Shown here in pieces: positions 34,607-44,266 of a stretch of DNA of 64,000 bases. Numbering within the stretch: position 1 is the stretch's first letter; every line of letters starts with the position of its first letter. The notes under the pieces are model-generated. The model did no database searches. It worked only from the letters and a program-made list of their open reading frames with translations, and was not told the origin of the DNA. The stretch lies in the NCBI GenBank assembly GCA_000442125.1, contig KE546977.1, positions 1,054,001 to 1,118,000 of the forward strand, written 5' to 3'. The position numbers and the translations under genes are program-made. The DNA is from Opeltia flavorubescens. Its lineage: Eukaryota; Ascomycota; Lecanoromycetes; Teloschistales; Teloschistaceae.

Positions 34607-35278
34607 TCAATCAATCCTCCTCCTTACATCCCTGCCCTCCGCATCCCTCTCCACTCCCCTTACCGCTTCCGTGACCAGCTCCTTCAGCCGCCTCTGCCCC
34701 TCTTCATCTTGAAAGTCCTCTCTCGCAGCCAATTCTTCAATTTTAGCTCTGAAGACCGGATCCACGTCCTCGGGCACTTCCTCCTCTGTCGTTGTACCCA
34801 TGTTTACCGTGACATTGGGCGGTAGTGGAGGTGGTCTTTGCTCTTCGTCTTGCTGCGTCGAATTGGCTTCTCTTGATTCTGACGAAGCATCCGTTTGACC
34901 CTTGACTCGTATTTCCTTCAGGTAATCTGCTACCACCACAAATTCCCCTTCGCTGCGGATTTTTTCCTCCGCTGTCAATCCCTCGTCGTTTTTCTGTGCG
35001 GGGTCACAGTGTAGTTCTTCAATTAGGATTTGGGCTGTTTCGACTGTCTCGACGACGAATAGTGGTGTTTCGCCGTCTTCGTCTCTGATGCTTGGGGAGA
35101 CATTGAATTCGTGTACGACAGCGCGGAGGAGGTCGTTGTGGGCGTAGGATGCGGCGGCGTGGAGGAGGGAGTAGCCATGTTCGTCTTGGGAGGAGGCAAG
35201 GGAAGGGCTGGAGCGGAGCAGAGGGAGAAGTTGCGGGGAGTTATCTGCAGCGAGGATGAAGATGTTGGGAGTTGTCAT
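34607..35278 (-). CDS. YAR1: Ankyrin-repeat protein, YAR1-like
   Basis: Single-exon frame of 223 residues. Ankyrin repeats fill residues 30-110: DEHGYSLLHAAASYAHNDLL, then DEDGETPLFVVETVETAQIL, then KNDEGLTAEEKIRSEGE. The C-terminal half is acidic and Glu-rich, ending in helices around VFRAKIEELAAREDFQDEEG. Size and layout fit yeast Yar1 (200 residues), the chaperone of ribosomal protein uS3 in 40S assembly; small ankyrin proteins are common, so the orthology is probable and not proven. Coding-strand composition runs from C-rich near the start to G-rich at the end. The 3' neighbour is a small ORF on the same strand; a MITE lies 122 bp upstream of the start. Confidence 0.75.
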   Translation of the reverse strand: MTTPNIFILAADNSPQLLPLLRSSPSLASSQDEHGYSLLHAAASYAHNDLLRAVVHEFNVSPSIRDEDGETPLFVVETVETAQILIEELHCDPAQKNDEGLTAEEKIRSEGEFVVVADYLKEIRVKGQTDASSESREANSTQQDEEQRPPPLPPNVTVNMGTTTEEEVPEDVDPVFRAKIEELAAREDFQDEEGQRRLKELVTEAVRGVERDAEGRDVRRRID

Positions 35279-35401
35279 TGTGAGACGAGAACTTTAGGTC
35301 GAAATAAAGGCATATCAAATATGAATCTCAATGGGCGGTGGTTATACGAATTTCTAAACGAGTTCAAGCGAGAAATTTGTTAGCACCATCTAAAATCTAT
35401 A

Positions 35402-35525
35402 CTGTCATATTCAAAATACTTGAGCCAAAAAACGCTAGTAGAACTTTCGAAAAAAAAAATTTCCAGGACATGCACAATATTGAACAGCTTATTACTTAAG
35501 GACCACGTTAAGGCAAGCTTAGAAA
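35402..35525 (+). repeat. Left terminal inverted repeat of the MITE
   Basis: First 124 bp of the element, including an A10 run near 35450 that is mirrored by a T run in the right arm. Confidence 0.88.
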
Positions 35526-35733
35526 TTAAAAGGTAATAGTCTATATAGGTGCTTCTATATCCCTTCTTAATTTTAACACTTCAACTCTAGTATTCATAGA
35601 CTTGAAAATTTCGTAGATATTAAGTAATTACGGCGGTAAAAACTTCGATTTTTCGACTTTTTAACGAGGAAACGGATAAATATAAAAAGTGTATCTATAG
35701 AAAGCTTGATATCTATATAGTAGTTGCCTAAGT

Positions 35734-35857
35734 TTTCTAAGCTTGCCCTAACGTGGTTGTTGAGTAATAAGCTGTTCAATATTGTGCATGTNCTGGAATT
35801 TTTTTTTTTCGAAAGTTCTACTAGCGTTTTTTGGCTCAAGTATTTTGAATATGACAG
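35734..35857 (-). repeat. Right terminal inverted repeat of the MITE
   Basis: Reverse complement of the left arm, with a handful of mismatches and one ambiguous base. Confidence 0.88.
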
Positions 35858-35915
35858 TAATCTTTTGCAGGCTGTACAAATCTATTCCAGCGCTACAATG
35901 GGGTATCCACGCAGT

Positions 35916-36980
35916 TTATTTTTCGTCCCTCATCTTCCTGAAGAAATCCATGACTCCCGTAAATACAACGAGTAATATTCCTCCACCTGGTCCGAGTCTG
36001 AGCACCTTCGGTACAAAACCTTTGTACAAAGCTCCAAAACCCTCTTCTCGCATGACCGTCCCTAACGCGGGCCAAGCCCAGTTATACTTCGGTATGCTTC
36101 CTACGACTTTGGGCGAGTTCTGTATCCTGCTTTTTACAACGTCCATCGGTGTGTTGAGCACCGTTCCTACCGTTCCGCCTACTGTCCCAGCAATGATGTC
36201 GTTGCGTACTTGCTTGCTCTTCACATCCGCTTTAGGGAGCAGTGATTTGACCTGGAAGATACAGCCGAAGTACCCAGCATTCCATAGGATGTGTCTCCAG
36301 AGAGTGCTTTCCAGACCATTGTAAAGAGATAAGGGACCTTCTTGTTTGACAATTTTCGTTACACAATCCATTATGCCGGTGTATTTTCCTGCCGAGGCAC
36401 GATCTTGCATCCTGATCTTGACCAGCTCGAATGGGACCACAACAAAAGCTTCAGTCGCGCCAGCGGAGGCGCCGGTAAGGATGGAAAGCTTTTGATCCAT
36501 TTTGGCGATGCCGAAAAGGTTGCGGTAGAAATTTCCCCATGACTCGTTTGCTGCGAATTTGGTAGCTCTGCCCGACCTGTAAGTGGAGACCCAGCATCGT
36601 TACCATGCAGTGGCACACCTTTTGGGCGCTTCCATCAGGATTGGCGCTGTTATGCCTCGGTATAATCTTGACGGTCCCTCGTTCTTGATAATCTTACGGA
36701 AGCAGTCGAGCATGCCATTGTACCCTTCTTCACCAACGCCTTTACCCTGTTGGAGCTGTACTCTTGTCTTGACCACATCCAAAGGGTACCTGAGCGCAAA
36801 GTCAGCGCCAGGCTGGGATCATCCCGCATTGATTGTTACCCACATCACCAAAATCTACACGGAAAAGGATAAGCAAGGCATTAATTCAGAAAGCTAAATG
36901 TGGAAACATACTTCTGACACACCGGCGACAGCTCCGGCCGCAAACTGGTATACGAAGGGTAACGGTTTATCCGACGCCAT
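35916..36980 (-). CDS. ODC1: Mitochondrial 2-oxodicarboxylate carrier, 4 exons including an 11-nt exon
   Basis: Inner-membrane carrier that exchanges 2-oxoadipate and 2-oxoglutarate, linking lysine metabolism across mitochondria. Minus-strand exons: 36980-36912, 36854-36844, 36789-36619, 36567-35916; 300 residues. Three Solcar repeats are clear: PLDVVKTRVQLQQG, PFELVKIRMQDR and PMDVVKSRIQNS, each starting with the PxDxxKxR-type signature of this family, with six membrane helices. The sequence AGAVAGVSEILVMYPLDVVK can only be made by inserting an 11-nt exon (ATTTTGGTGAT) between two introns of about 55 nt; its flanks GTGTAG and GTGGGT are proper splice sites. The substrate call rests on close family resemblance, not on tests. 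Divergent from DNA2. Confidence 0.93.
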
Positions 36981-37239
36981 TGCAACTGAGCTATCGGTCT
37001 AGAGGAGCAATGATAATAGATTAAAGAATGCGGAGATTTTGGAAGATTATCCGAATAAGCTACGGGGCTGAAGCTGGACCCTTGGAAAGCTTGGGCCACT
37101 AGGCCGCTAAAGAAGCTAGATAAGCCAAGCTTTATCTATACACGACTGACGCGTTATCCAACGCGCAACTTTAGAGTGTCAACAAATGGCTCGCATACAA
37201 CCAATCAGAAACCTCGCCACTCAGACACAACCTAGGTAG
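36981..37239. promoter_or_regulatory. Head-to-head region between ODC1 and DNA2
   Basis: About 260 bp separate the two divergent starts. A short inverted sequence near 37085-37150 (GGGCCACTAGGCC) and CCAAT at 37200-37204 are visible; CCAAT may bind the HAP/CBF complex, which is unproven here. Confidence 0.4.
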
Positions 37240-40200
37240 ATGTCGAGCCGTCAGAGATCCTTCTTTGATGCGAATAAAAAGGTTCACTATCAGGATAACC
37301 CTACCGTTTTATTGATGTAGCTGACTCCAACTAGAATCGTCCTCCATGGGATTCAAACTGGAGGTTCAGTGTCATTCCCCAACCACTAAGAGAAAACCCC
37401 AAGCCGCCTGCACCTCTTCCACCTATCCCCGCATCATCAGCGTCCAGGTCTAAGCTCAACGACTTCAGATTCCATGAGACGCTCGAACGAGATATCGACC
37501 ACGAAACAAGTGAGGAGTATAGTAATCCCGCGGATAGCCCAATAACCATGGCGGCGTCGCAGCTTATGCCAGGCCCACCAACATTATCACAACGTTCACA
37601 GCCCAAGGAATGTCCGCAGACTCCTGTTGGCCGGCTTCCACTAGCTGAGCTTATTGCAGACATTGACGAAAATGCCAGCCAGCCCCTCGATATGACTCCG
37701 ATTGAGCGAGTACTCTGGCATCATGTACCTAGTAGCTCACAGCTCTCGAGCTCACAGCCTACGTCTATGTCCAAGCAGGGTCGGAAGAGAGCACGAAGCT
37801 CATCACCTGCCTCGTCCTCACAGAACGAGACTTCAACCCACTTCCCAGACAAAAAGCAGCCTCTTGATTTGCCTGCGTTACAAAAGGCCCTCAAGACTCC
37901 GCAAGCGGATCCTGCTGCTGATCTATGGACTAGATATGCCCTTAAGGCTGGTATTGGTCGCGATGGGTCGCCAACAAGAGACGAAGGCATTTTTGCTGGT
38001 TTACTTCGGTCATCTTCTCCTCAAACGCCTAGTAGTCATTTGAGGACTCGAGAACTGGGGTCTCTCAGAAGATCAAACAGTTGTGCCAATGAGTGGCCTG
38101 TTTCGGCAGCAAAGCGGAGACGGCTGAATAATACCGGAAGCCAAAATCAGGCTCTTCACGACCGCCAATTTTTTGAGAATGCTGAGAATGCGAAGACATC
38201 AAGGGTCAATCAATTAGTCGAACAAGTACAGAACGATTTGTTGCGAAGTCGTGCTAAGAAGGTGGAGAAAAACGAACATCTTGAATCCTCGCCACCGCCA
38301 GTCGAAGATATGATAGACAATCATTCCCAGACATCTCACGCACTCGATGCATATGTCAATGGTGATCAAGAGTCGGACCATTCGAGCTCTACCTATACCA
38401 GCTCAGCTCTGAGAGCGGACCTTTTCGCGGTAGACAATGACTGCGGACGCGATCCAGAGAAAAATTCGGAGTTTGAAGATGATGACTTTGACGACGATGA
38501 CCTTCTTGCAAGTTTAGTGTCAGAGCATTCTACTGATATACAAGCCGTCGACGGTGTCGAAAGCGCTTCAACAGTACAAACAGCAAGGGGAGACATGCCC
38601 GCATCAGTCAAATCATCAGCACTGTCAGAAATCAAGCTAGAATCGATCACTAGCGCAAAAAGTCCTAAGCGTTTGGACTCTGCCGCTGGCCAACCTCAAG
38701 CACCAGAACTTCCACAAGAAGTTCAGCCTCTACGTGACGATTTTGAAGAGGACGATGACGACATGTCAGCTGCGGATCTTGAAAATCTTGTAGCTGTGTA
38801 TGATCAAAAAGCACAACTCTCTCCGAGAAAAAGCCAGCAAGGTCCTGTATCACAAAAAGCAACCCGCAAACCGCTATCGGAGCTTGATGGAGCCAATACG
38901 TCCAGAATTAGTTTCATGACACCAGTACTTGCCAAGGCTGCGGAGGCCACAGAGGTATCATCGGACGAAGAATTTGGGGAGGAGGCTGACTTCGATAATA
39001 TCATGGCTCAATGCGAGGTGGCATCCCGGCCAACAGCGCAGAGCGTATCGGTGCGTGCAAGACGCGTTGACCCATAATCTTATACCTTTGCTAAGTGTTG
39101 AAAGAGAAGACAACAATACGTAATTCAACGATATCAAATCATCAACGTCGTTGAGGGTGAATATTTGAACGATCGTGGGAGATCTCATCCGCAAAAGGTA
39201 TTTGAGAAACGTCACGAAACGTAAATGTTAACTAAATGCGTATAGGTTTTGGTCGTGCAGTCTGAAAGAACGAAACTGAACAAGGCAATAATACTACGTC
39301 AATCATGGATTCGAAGTCCGTGTCTTCCCGGCTCGTACGTACATCTAGTTGGAAGGTTTGACAACACTGGACAATGCGTCGTTGATGATCGACACCATCT
39401 AATCATCATCCATCCCGATCATCTTGTATCTGCCACCGTTGTGGGTGACTCATTCTCATGCCTTCGTCGAGCAGTTTTACAAGATCGTGTCAAGGCAACC
39501 AATGATACAAATGAAGCGCAAATCTACGGCCATGTCTTGCATGAGATCTTCCAAGAGGCGATGAAAGCGAATAGATGGGATGACGAGTGGCTGCACAAGG
39601 TTGTCGAAAATATTGTCTCACGCTATCTTGAGCCTTTCTTTGAAATAAATATAGACCCTCTCAACGCGATTGAGCAGCTCAAAGGAAAGATCGTTGCGTT
39701 GCAATCATGGGCCGAAATATATGTTGCTGCAAAACCGAAACCTGAAGCAGTGATAAGAGACCGAAATGGAGCCACGTCCACTTTGAGCGTCAACAAATTA
39801 CTAGAGGTAGAAGAGAAAGTCTGGTCCCCTATGTATGGGCTCAAGGGCAATATCGACGCTAGTATCCAGATCACGACAAATGATGGGTCCGGAGAAAAGG
39901 TTCTTGCAGTGCCATTCGAATTAAAGACTGGAAAACATGCAAACGCGGCGCACAAGGCTCAGACTGCATTATACACTCTTCTCCTTTCGGACCGCTATGG
40001 TTGTACTCCCCTAGAGAAACTAATGCTAAGAAAGGCTCGCTAACTGAGATCACGGCAGATATCGATGTTGCTTGTGGGATCCTGTACTACATGGACTCAG
40101 CAGAGATATCCCGAGTCCCGGCTATCAGGCATGAGCTGATGCATATGGTGATGCAACGAAACGAATTAGCATCATATATTCGGCAACGGACTCAGCTTCC

Positions 40201-42565
40201 ACCCATGCTGAAGAGCGCCCATCTCTGCGGACGGTGCTATGCTCAGACCTCATGCTTTGTCTATCACAAGTTGACCGAGAATGGCGATGGCGAGACCAGC
40301 GGAATGAAAGAGAAGTTTGACGAGATAATCCGACATTTGAATCCGTCTCACGCCAGCTTTTTCAGGAAGTGGGACGATCTTCTGACTAAGGAAGAGAGAG
40401 ACATTGTAAAAATCAAGAGGGAGCTGTGGACGATGCAAAGCTTCGAACGAGAGAAAGTGGGAAGGTGCTTCAGTAACGTCACCATCGAACGTGGATCTGC
40501 AAAGGAAATTGAAGATGCTCCCAAAATCAATCGCTTCCACTACTCGTTCGTCAAGCAGCAGTCTACTCCTGGATTTTCCTTCCTTGAGTCTCAGATCACG
40601 ACTGGAGAGCCTATCGTGATATCCGATGAAAAGGGACATTTCGCTTTGGCCAATGGCTACGTTACGGCCATCCGAAAGCGAAAGATCGAGGTGGCAGTCG
40701 ACCGTCGACTCAGCAATGCCCGCAATAGAAAAGAAAAATTCCATTCCCAAGATCATCAAAGTTTCGTCGGCATTATGGAGGTCGTAGAAAATGGTTCGAC
40801 TGGCGCAACCGTGACACCGGAACAGCCACAAGAGCCGATGTCATATCGAATCGATAAAGATGAGTTCAGCAACGGCATGTCTACTGTACGCAACAATCTG
40901 ATCAATCTGATGGACAAAACTATCTTTGAGTCACAAGCACTGAGGAGGCTCATTGTGGAAAACGCTCCACCGACTTTTCGCGCACGACCCTCGGAGTATA
41001 GCCTTGGAAATTCGGCCAGCCAGGCAAGCCTCAATGTTGATCAACGGAACGCGGTCGAGAAAGTATTGAGCGCCAAAGACTATGCCCTTGTACTAGGCAT
41101 GCCCGGCACAGGCAAGACGACTACTATCGCGCATCTTATTCGGGCCTTGACAGCACAAGGGAAAAGCGTTCTATTAACCTCATATACTCATACAGCTGTT
41201 GATAACATCCTCCTCAAGCTTCGCAACGACAACATTGGCGTCTTTCGCCTGGGTGCACTTGCAAAAGTTCACCCAGATGTCCAGGACTTTGCAGACCTTG
41301 CTGGCACTCAGATGAAGAGTATTGAAGAAATTAAAACAGCGTACAGTCGTTCGGTCGTAGCAACCACTTGTCTTGGAATCAATCATGCAATCTTCAACCA
41401 AAAGCTTTTTGACTATTGCATTGTGGATGAGGCCTCTCAGATCACTTTGCCTGTCTGCCTCGGCCCAATTCGTATGGCGAGGACGTTCATTCTTGTTGGG
41501 GACCACTATCAGCTACCTCCTTTGGTGCAGAACAAGGAGGCGCAAGAGGGCGGTTTGGATGTCAGTCTTTTCAAGATGCTCTCGGATAATCATCCAGAAT
41601 CGGTGGTCAACTTGGAACATCAATACCGCATGTGCGAAGATATTATGACATTGAGCAACACGCTCATCTACAACGGTCGACTCAAATGTGGCAATGCTGC
41701 CGTTGCTCAGCGGTCAGTACGCATTCCACGTATGGAAGACCTCAAGCAACACCATCATACACCAAGCAGTTTACTCTCAACACACCTAAACCCAAAGACA
41801 GTATGCCTGAACCCGACACGCTTCCACTGTTGGCTTCGTGATCTCCTTGATCCGGGTGTAAAGGCTTGTTTCGTGAACACCGACACTTTACTTCCACTAT
41901 CGCGAGAGGTCGAGACAGGATCTCGGATCGTCAATACCTGCGAAGCCACGCTCTGCACCCAACTGGTACAATCACTACTCACTACGGGCGTCCCAGCCAA
42001 GGATATTGGCGTCATCACCCTGTATCGCAGCCAGCTTGCACTCATCAAACAGAACCTTCGTCAATACCATCCAGCTGTGGAGATGCACACTGCAGACAAA
42101 TTCCAAGGTCGCGACAAAGAAGTCGTAATCCTAAGCCTAGTGAGAAGCAACGAGTCCCTCCAAGTTGGCGATCTGCTCAAAGATTGGAGAAGAGTCAATG
42201 TGGCTTTGACGCGTGCAAGGACCAAGCTACTTATCCTGGGAAGCAAGAGTACACTCAAGGGCAATGAATTGCTTGATCGGTTCATTAAGCTCATGGATGG
42301 GAAAGGGTGGATATATAATCTTCCACCGGGAGCCATGGAAGGCCATGTTTTCGACGATGGGGCGACACCTTCACTGACCGCGATGTTGAGTAGTCATGAG
42401 AGTAAGACACAAACGGTGAAAGCGAAGCGCTCCAATCCTCTTGCTGAGTACGGAAGAGCAAGGGATAAGAAGATCAAAGTGCCCATGAAGGCGGGCAAGA
42501 TCAGTGAGAAGGCATTGTTGGGGTCAAGACCTGTTTTACGAGACATCGTCAACGATGCTTCATAG
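37240..42565 (+). CDS. DNA2: DNA2 nuclease-helicase, 5 exons
   Basis: Processes long 5' flaps in Okazaki fragment maturation and resects DNA ends. Exons: 37240-37281, 37335-39050, 39105-39197, 39246-39999, 40059-42565; 1703 residues. The first about 600 residues are disordered and Ser-rich, with a PIP-like QRSFF near the start. The nuclease domain has GHVLHEIFQ near residue 710 and PFELKTGKH near 840. Its Fe-S cysteines are DSFSC in exon 4 and CGRCYAQTSC in exon 5. The SF1 helicase has motif I GMPGTGKTTT, motif II DEASQ, VGDHYQLPP, YRMCEDIM and motif VI VNVALTRAR. Intron 1 has a weak donor (GTTCAC), so the first 14 residues are less certain. The acceptor before exon 3 (AAAG|AGA) is also weak but is the only one that keeps frame into IQRYQIINVVEGEY. 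Confidence 0.93.
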
Positions 42566-42855
42566 GATTGGAGGGATAATTGAAGAAACCACACGATAGG
42601 ATAAGTCATCATAGGATAGGATAACAACAATGGCATTCTGGGTATCTCAATGCAATGCAATGCAATGCGTAATAATACATTGGTATCCGCAAACAACAAA
42701 AAACAAAAAAAGGAGAAACAACGATTGCCAAGCCCCGAACCACCCCCTGAACATCCCGCTCTGCTATGCAATTTGATCGTCAACAACACGTTATCCATCC
42801 ATCCATACCATCGCAATTTATCCATCCATTCATTTCAAAACAAAAAAAACACAGC
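42566..42855. repeat. 3' region with CAATG and CCAT simple repeats
   Basis: Between convergent DNA2 and the AT-hook gene. Holds four tandem CAATG units (about 42648-42668), GGATA repeats just upstream, and CATC/CCAT repeats (about 42784-42832). These are microsatellites within 3' untranslated sequence. Confidence 0.75.
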
Positions 42856-43737
42856 TCACTCCTCCTTCTTCAGCAAATCCCTATCCCAAGAATTTCCATT
42901 TCGATAGTTCCATTCCTTGTCGCTCTCCCCTTCTCTCCTGACCAACCCTTCCACCTGCCTCTCATGCCCCCGATTGCCCTTTACACCGTGCGTCTTCAAG
43001 CCCTGGTATTGCGCCGTTTGAAGACCCGCGGCAGAGTATTGCTGATGTGCGGTGTCGACGGTGGTGAGCATGATGGTGAAGGTGCCTGGAGAGGGGAGGG
43101 TGATCTTTGGAGGGCGGCCCCGACCCCGTTTGATGATGGGGGTGGGGTTGATGACTGAGAGGGGGTTGGCGGTTGGTCTTGCTGGCTTGGGCTTTGGCTT
43201 TGGCTTGGCGGGGGCTTTGGGGGCGATGGGTTGTGGCTGTGGAGGTGGAGGAGCAGCAGCCCCCGTCTGCTGTTGCGGGGGGGAGGGATATGGTGGTGTC
43301 GGGAGGGCAGCCCTCATCTGCCATTGCGAGAGGGATGGAGGGTTGGCCGCCCCCATGGGCCGTGGCGGGGTGATGAGGGGGGAGAAGAGGTGCCCGTCTT
43401 CCCAGAAGCCAGTGTCAGCGGCAGGGGTGACGGGCAAGTCGACACCTCGGTTTGAGGGTGCTGGGATAGGCGCTGCTCCGGCATTTATCATCGGAGGTTG
43501 ATAGTACCCGTTCTGGTAGTTGGCATTCAACAATCTTGACATCGGACCAGTCGAGGTATCGGTATCGAAATCAAACCAGGCCAGTGGGGACGTGTAGCCG
43601 CTATCGAGCTGCAACAGCCGTGGATCGATGGATCCATCAGACGATACATCGGTTTCAGGGCGGAAGTCATCGGGGAGGAAGTTCATGCTTCTAACAAGGG
43701 CAGCCTCATCCATCGACATAGGATATTTTGATGACAT
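42856..43737 (-). CDS. AT-hook protein
   Basis: Single-exon frame of 293 residues, low in complexity. An N-terminal segment (SMDEAALVRSMNFLPDDFRP) is followed by Pro/Gln-rich sequence and a run of KPKPKPKPARPTANP. One AT-hook core, IIKRGRGRPPKITLP, lies near residue 205; this motif binds the minor groove of AT-rich DNA, so a chromatin or transcription role is likely. The C-terminus is charged (SDKEWNYRNGNSWDRDLLKK) and looks conserved. No other domain is seen. Its strongly biased base content also creates long shadow frames on the opposite strand, which I discarded because they are Gly-rich and carry no motif. Confidence 0.75.
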   Translation of the reverse strand: MSSKYPMSMDEAALVRSMNFLPDDFRPETDVSSDGSIDPRLLQLDSGYTSPLAWFDFDTDTSTGPMSRLLNANYQNGYYQPPMINAGAAPIPAPSNRGVDLPVTPAADTGFWEDGHLFSPLITPPRPMGAANPPSLSQWQMRAALPTPPYPSPPQQQTGAAAPPPPQPQPIAPKAPAKPKPKPKPARPTANPLSVINPTPIIKRGRGRPPKITLPSPGTFTIMLTTVDTAHQQYSAAGLQTAQYQGLKTHGVKGNRGHERQVEGLVRREGESDKEWNYRNGNSWDRDLLKKEE

Positions 43738-44266
43738 AGTAGCAATTGGCGAGAGAAAGGGATGGATTTGGACGGTTACAATTGATCTACGAAGACTGTC
43801 GACACGATTGCACAGCAGAATAACGCTATTGGATTGGCAATGAAGAGTTTAGATGAAGAGAAACAGAAGATCAATGAAGTTGTTTTATACCTAGGCAATT
43901 GGGGAAACATTGGGTCGAGTGAGAACATTTCTTTCGCGTGAGAACGAGTGACTCGACGATGAGATGGTGAGAGCAAGATACATCGACTAAGGGACCATCT
44001 GAACACTAGAATGGTGGACGAGAAGGGCAACGGCAGCCGGCTAGCAGTAGGCGAGAGCGGCGCATGCTGGTCTGACAGCGGCATATGGAGAAGGGTTCAA
44101 TGGAAATGAGCAAATGAGCGTGGTGCCATGCTCCAAACAGTGGAACGAAGGATTGAATTTCACATGTCAACAAGCGGACCAAGAGCACTTCGTGTGATGA
44201 CTCGGCGAGGAACAACGGTAGAGAACAAGGGGATATTCCATTATCTTGTTTACCACACCCTTCACT
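43738..44266. other. Intergenic, promoter of the AT-hook gene
   Basis: About 530 bp between two minus-strand genes; holds the RPP40 3' end and the AT-hook gene promoter. No further feature. Confidence 0.5.

Larger units (their letters stand above)
35402..35857. mobile_element. MITE, Tc1/mariner-like, 456 bp with 124-bp terminal inverted repeats
   Basis: A non-coding AT-rich element. Its left end (35402-35525) and the reverse complement of its right end (35734-35857) match over about 124 bp with few differences; both start CTGTCATATTCAAAATACTT. It is flanked by TA on each side (35400-35401 and 35858-35859), the target duplication of Tc1/mariner elements. The 208-bp core is AT-rich with no useful open frame, so the element is non-autonomous. 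The near-identity of the arms points to recent insertion. One ambiguous base (35792) lies in the right arm. It sits 58 bp from the stop of the carrier gene and could supply its transcript end. Confidence 0.9.

Noticed and set aside
43052-43501. Gly-rich plus-strand frame opposite the AT-hook gene
   Set aside because: It mirrors the biased composition of the real gene and has no motif.
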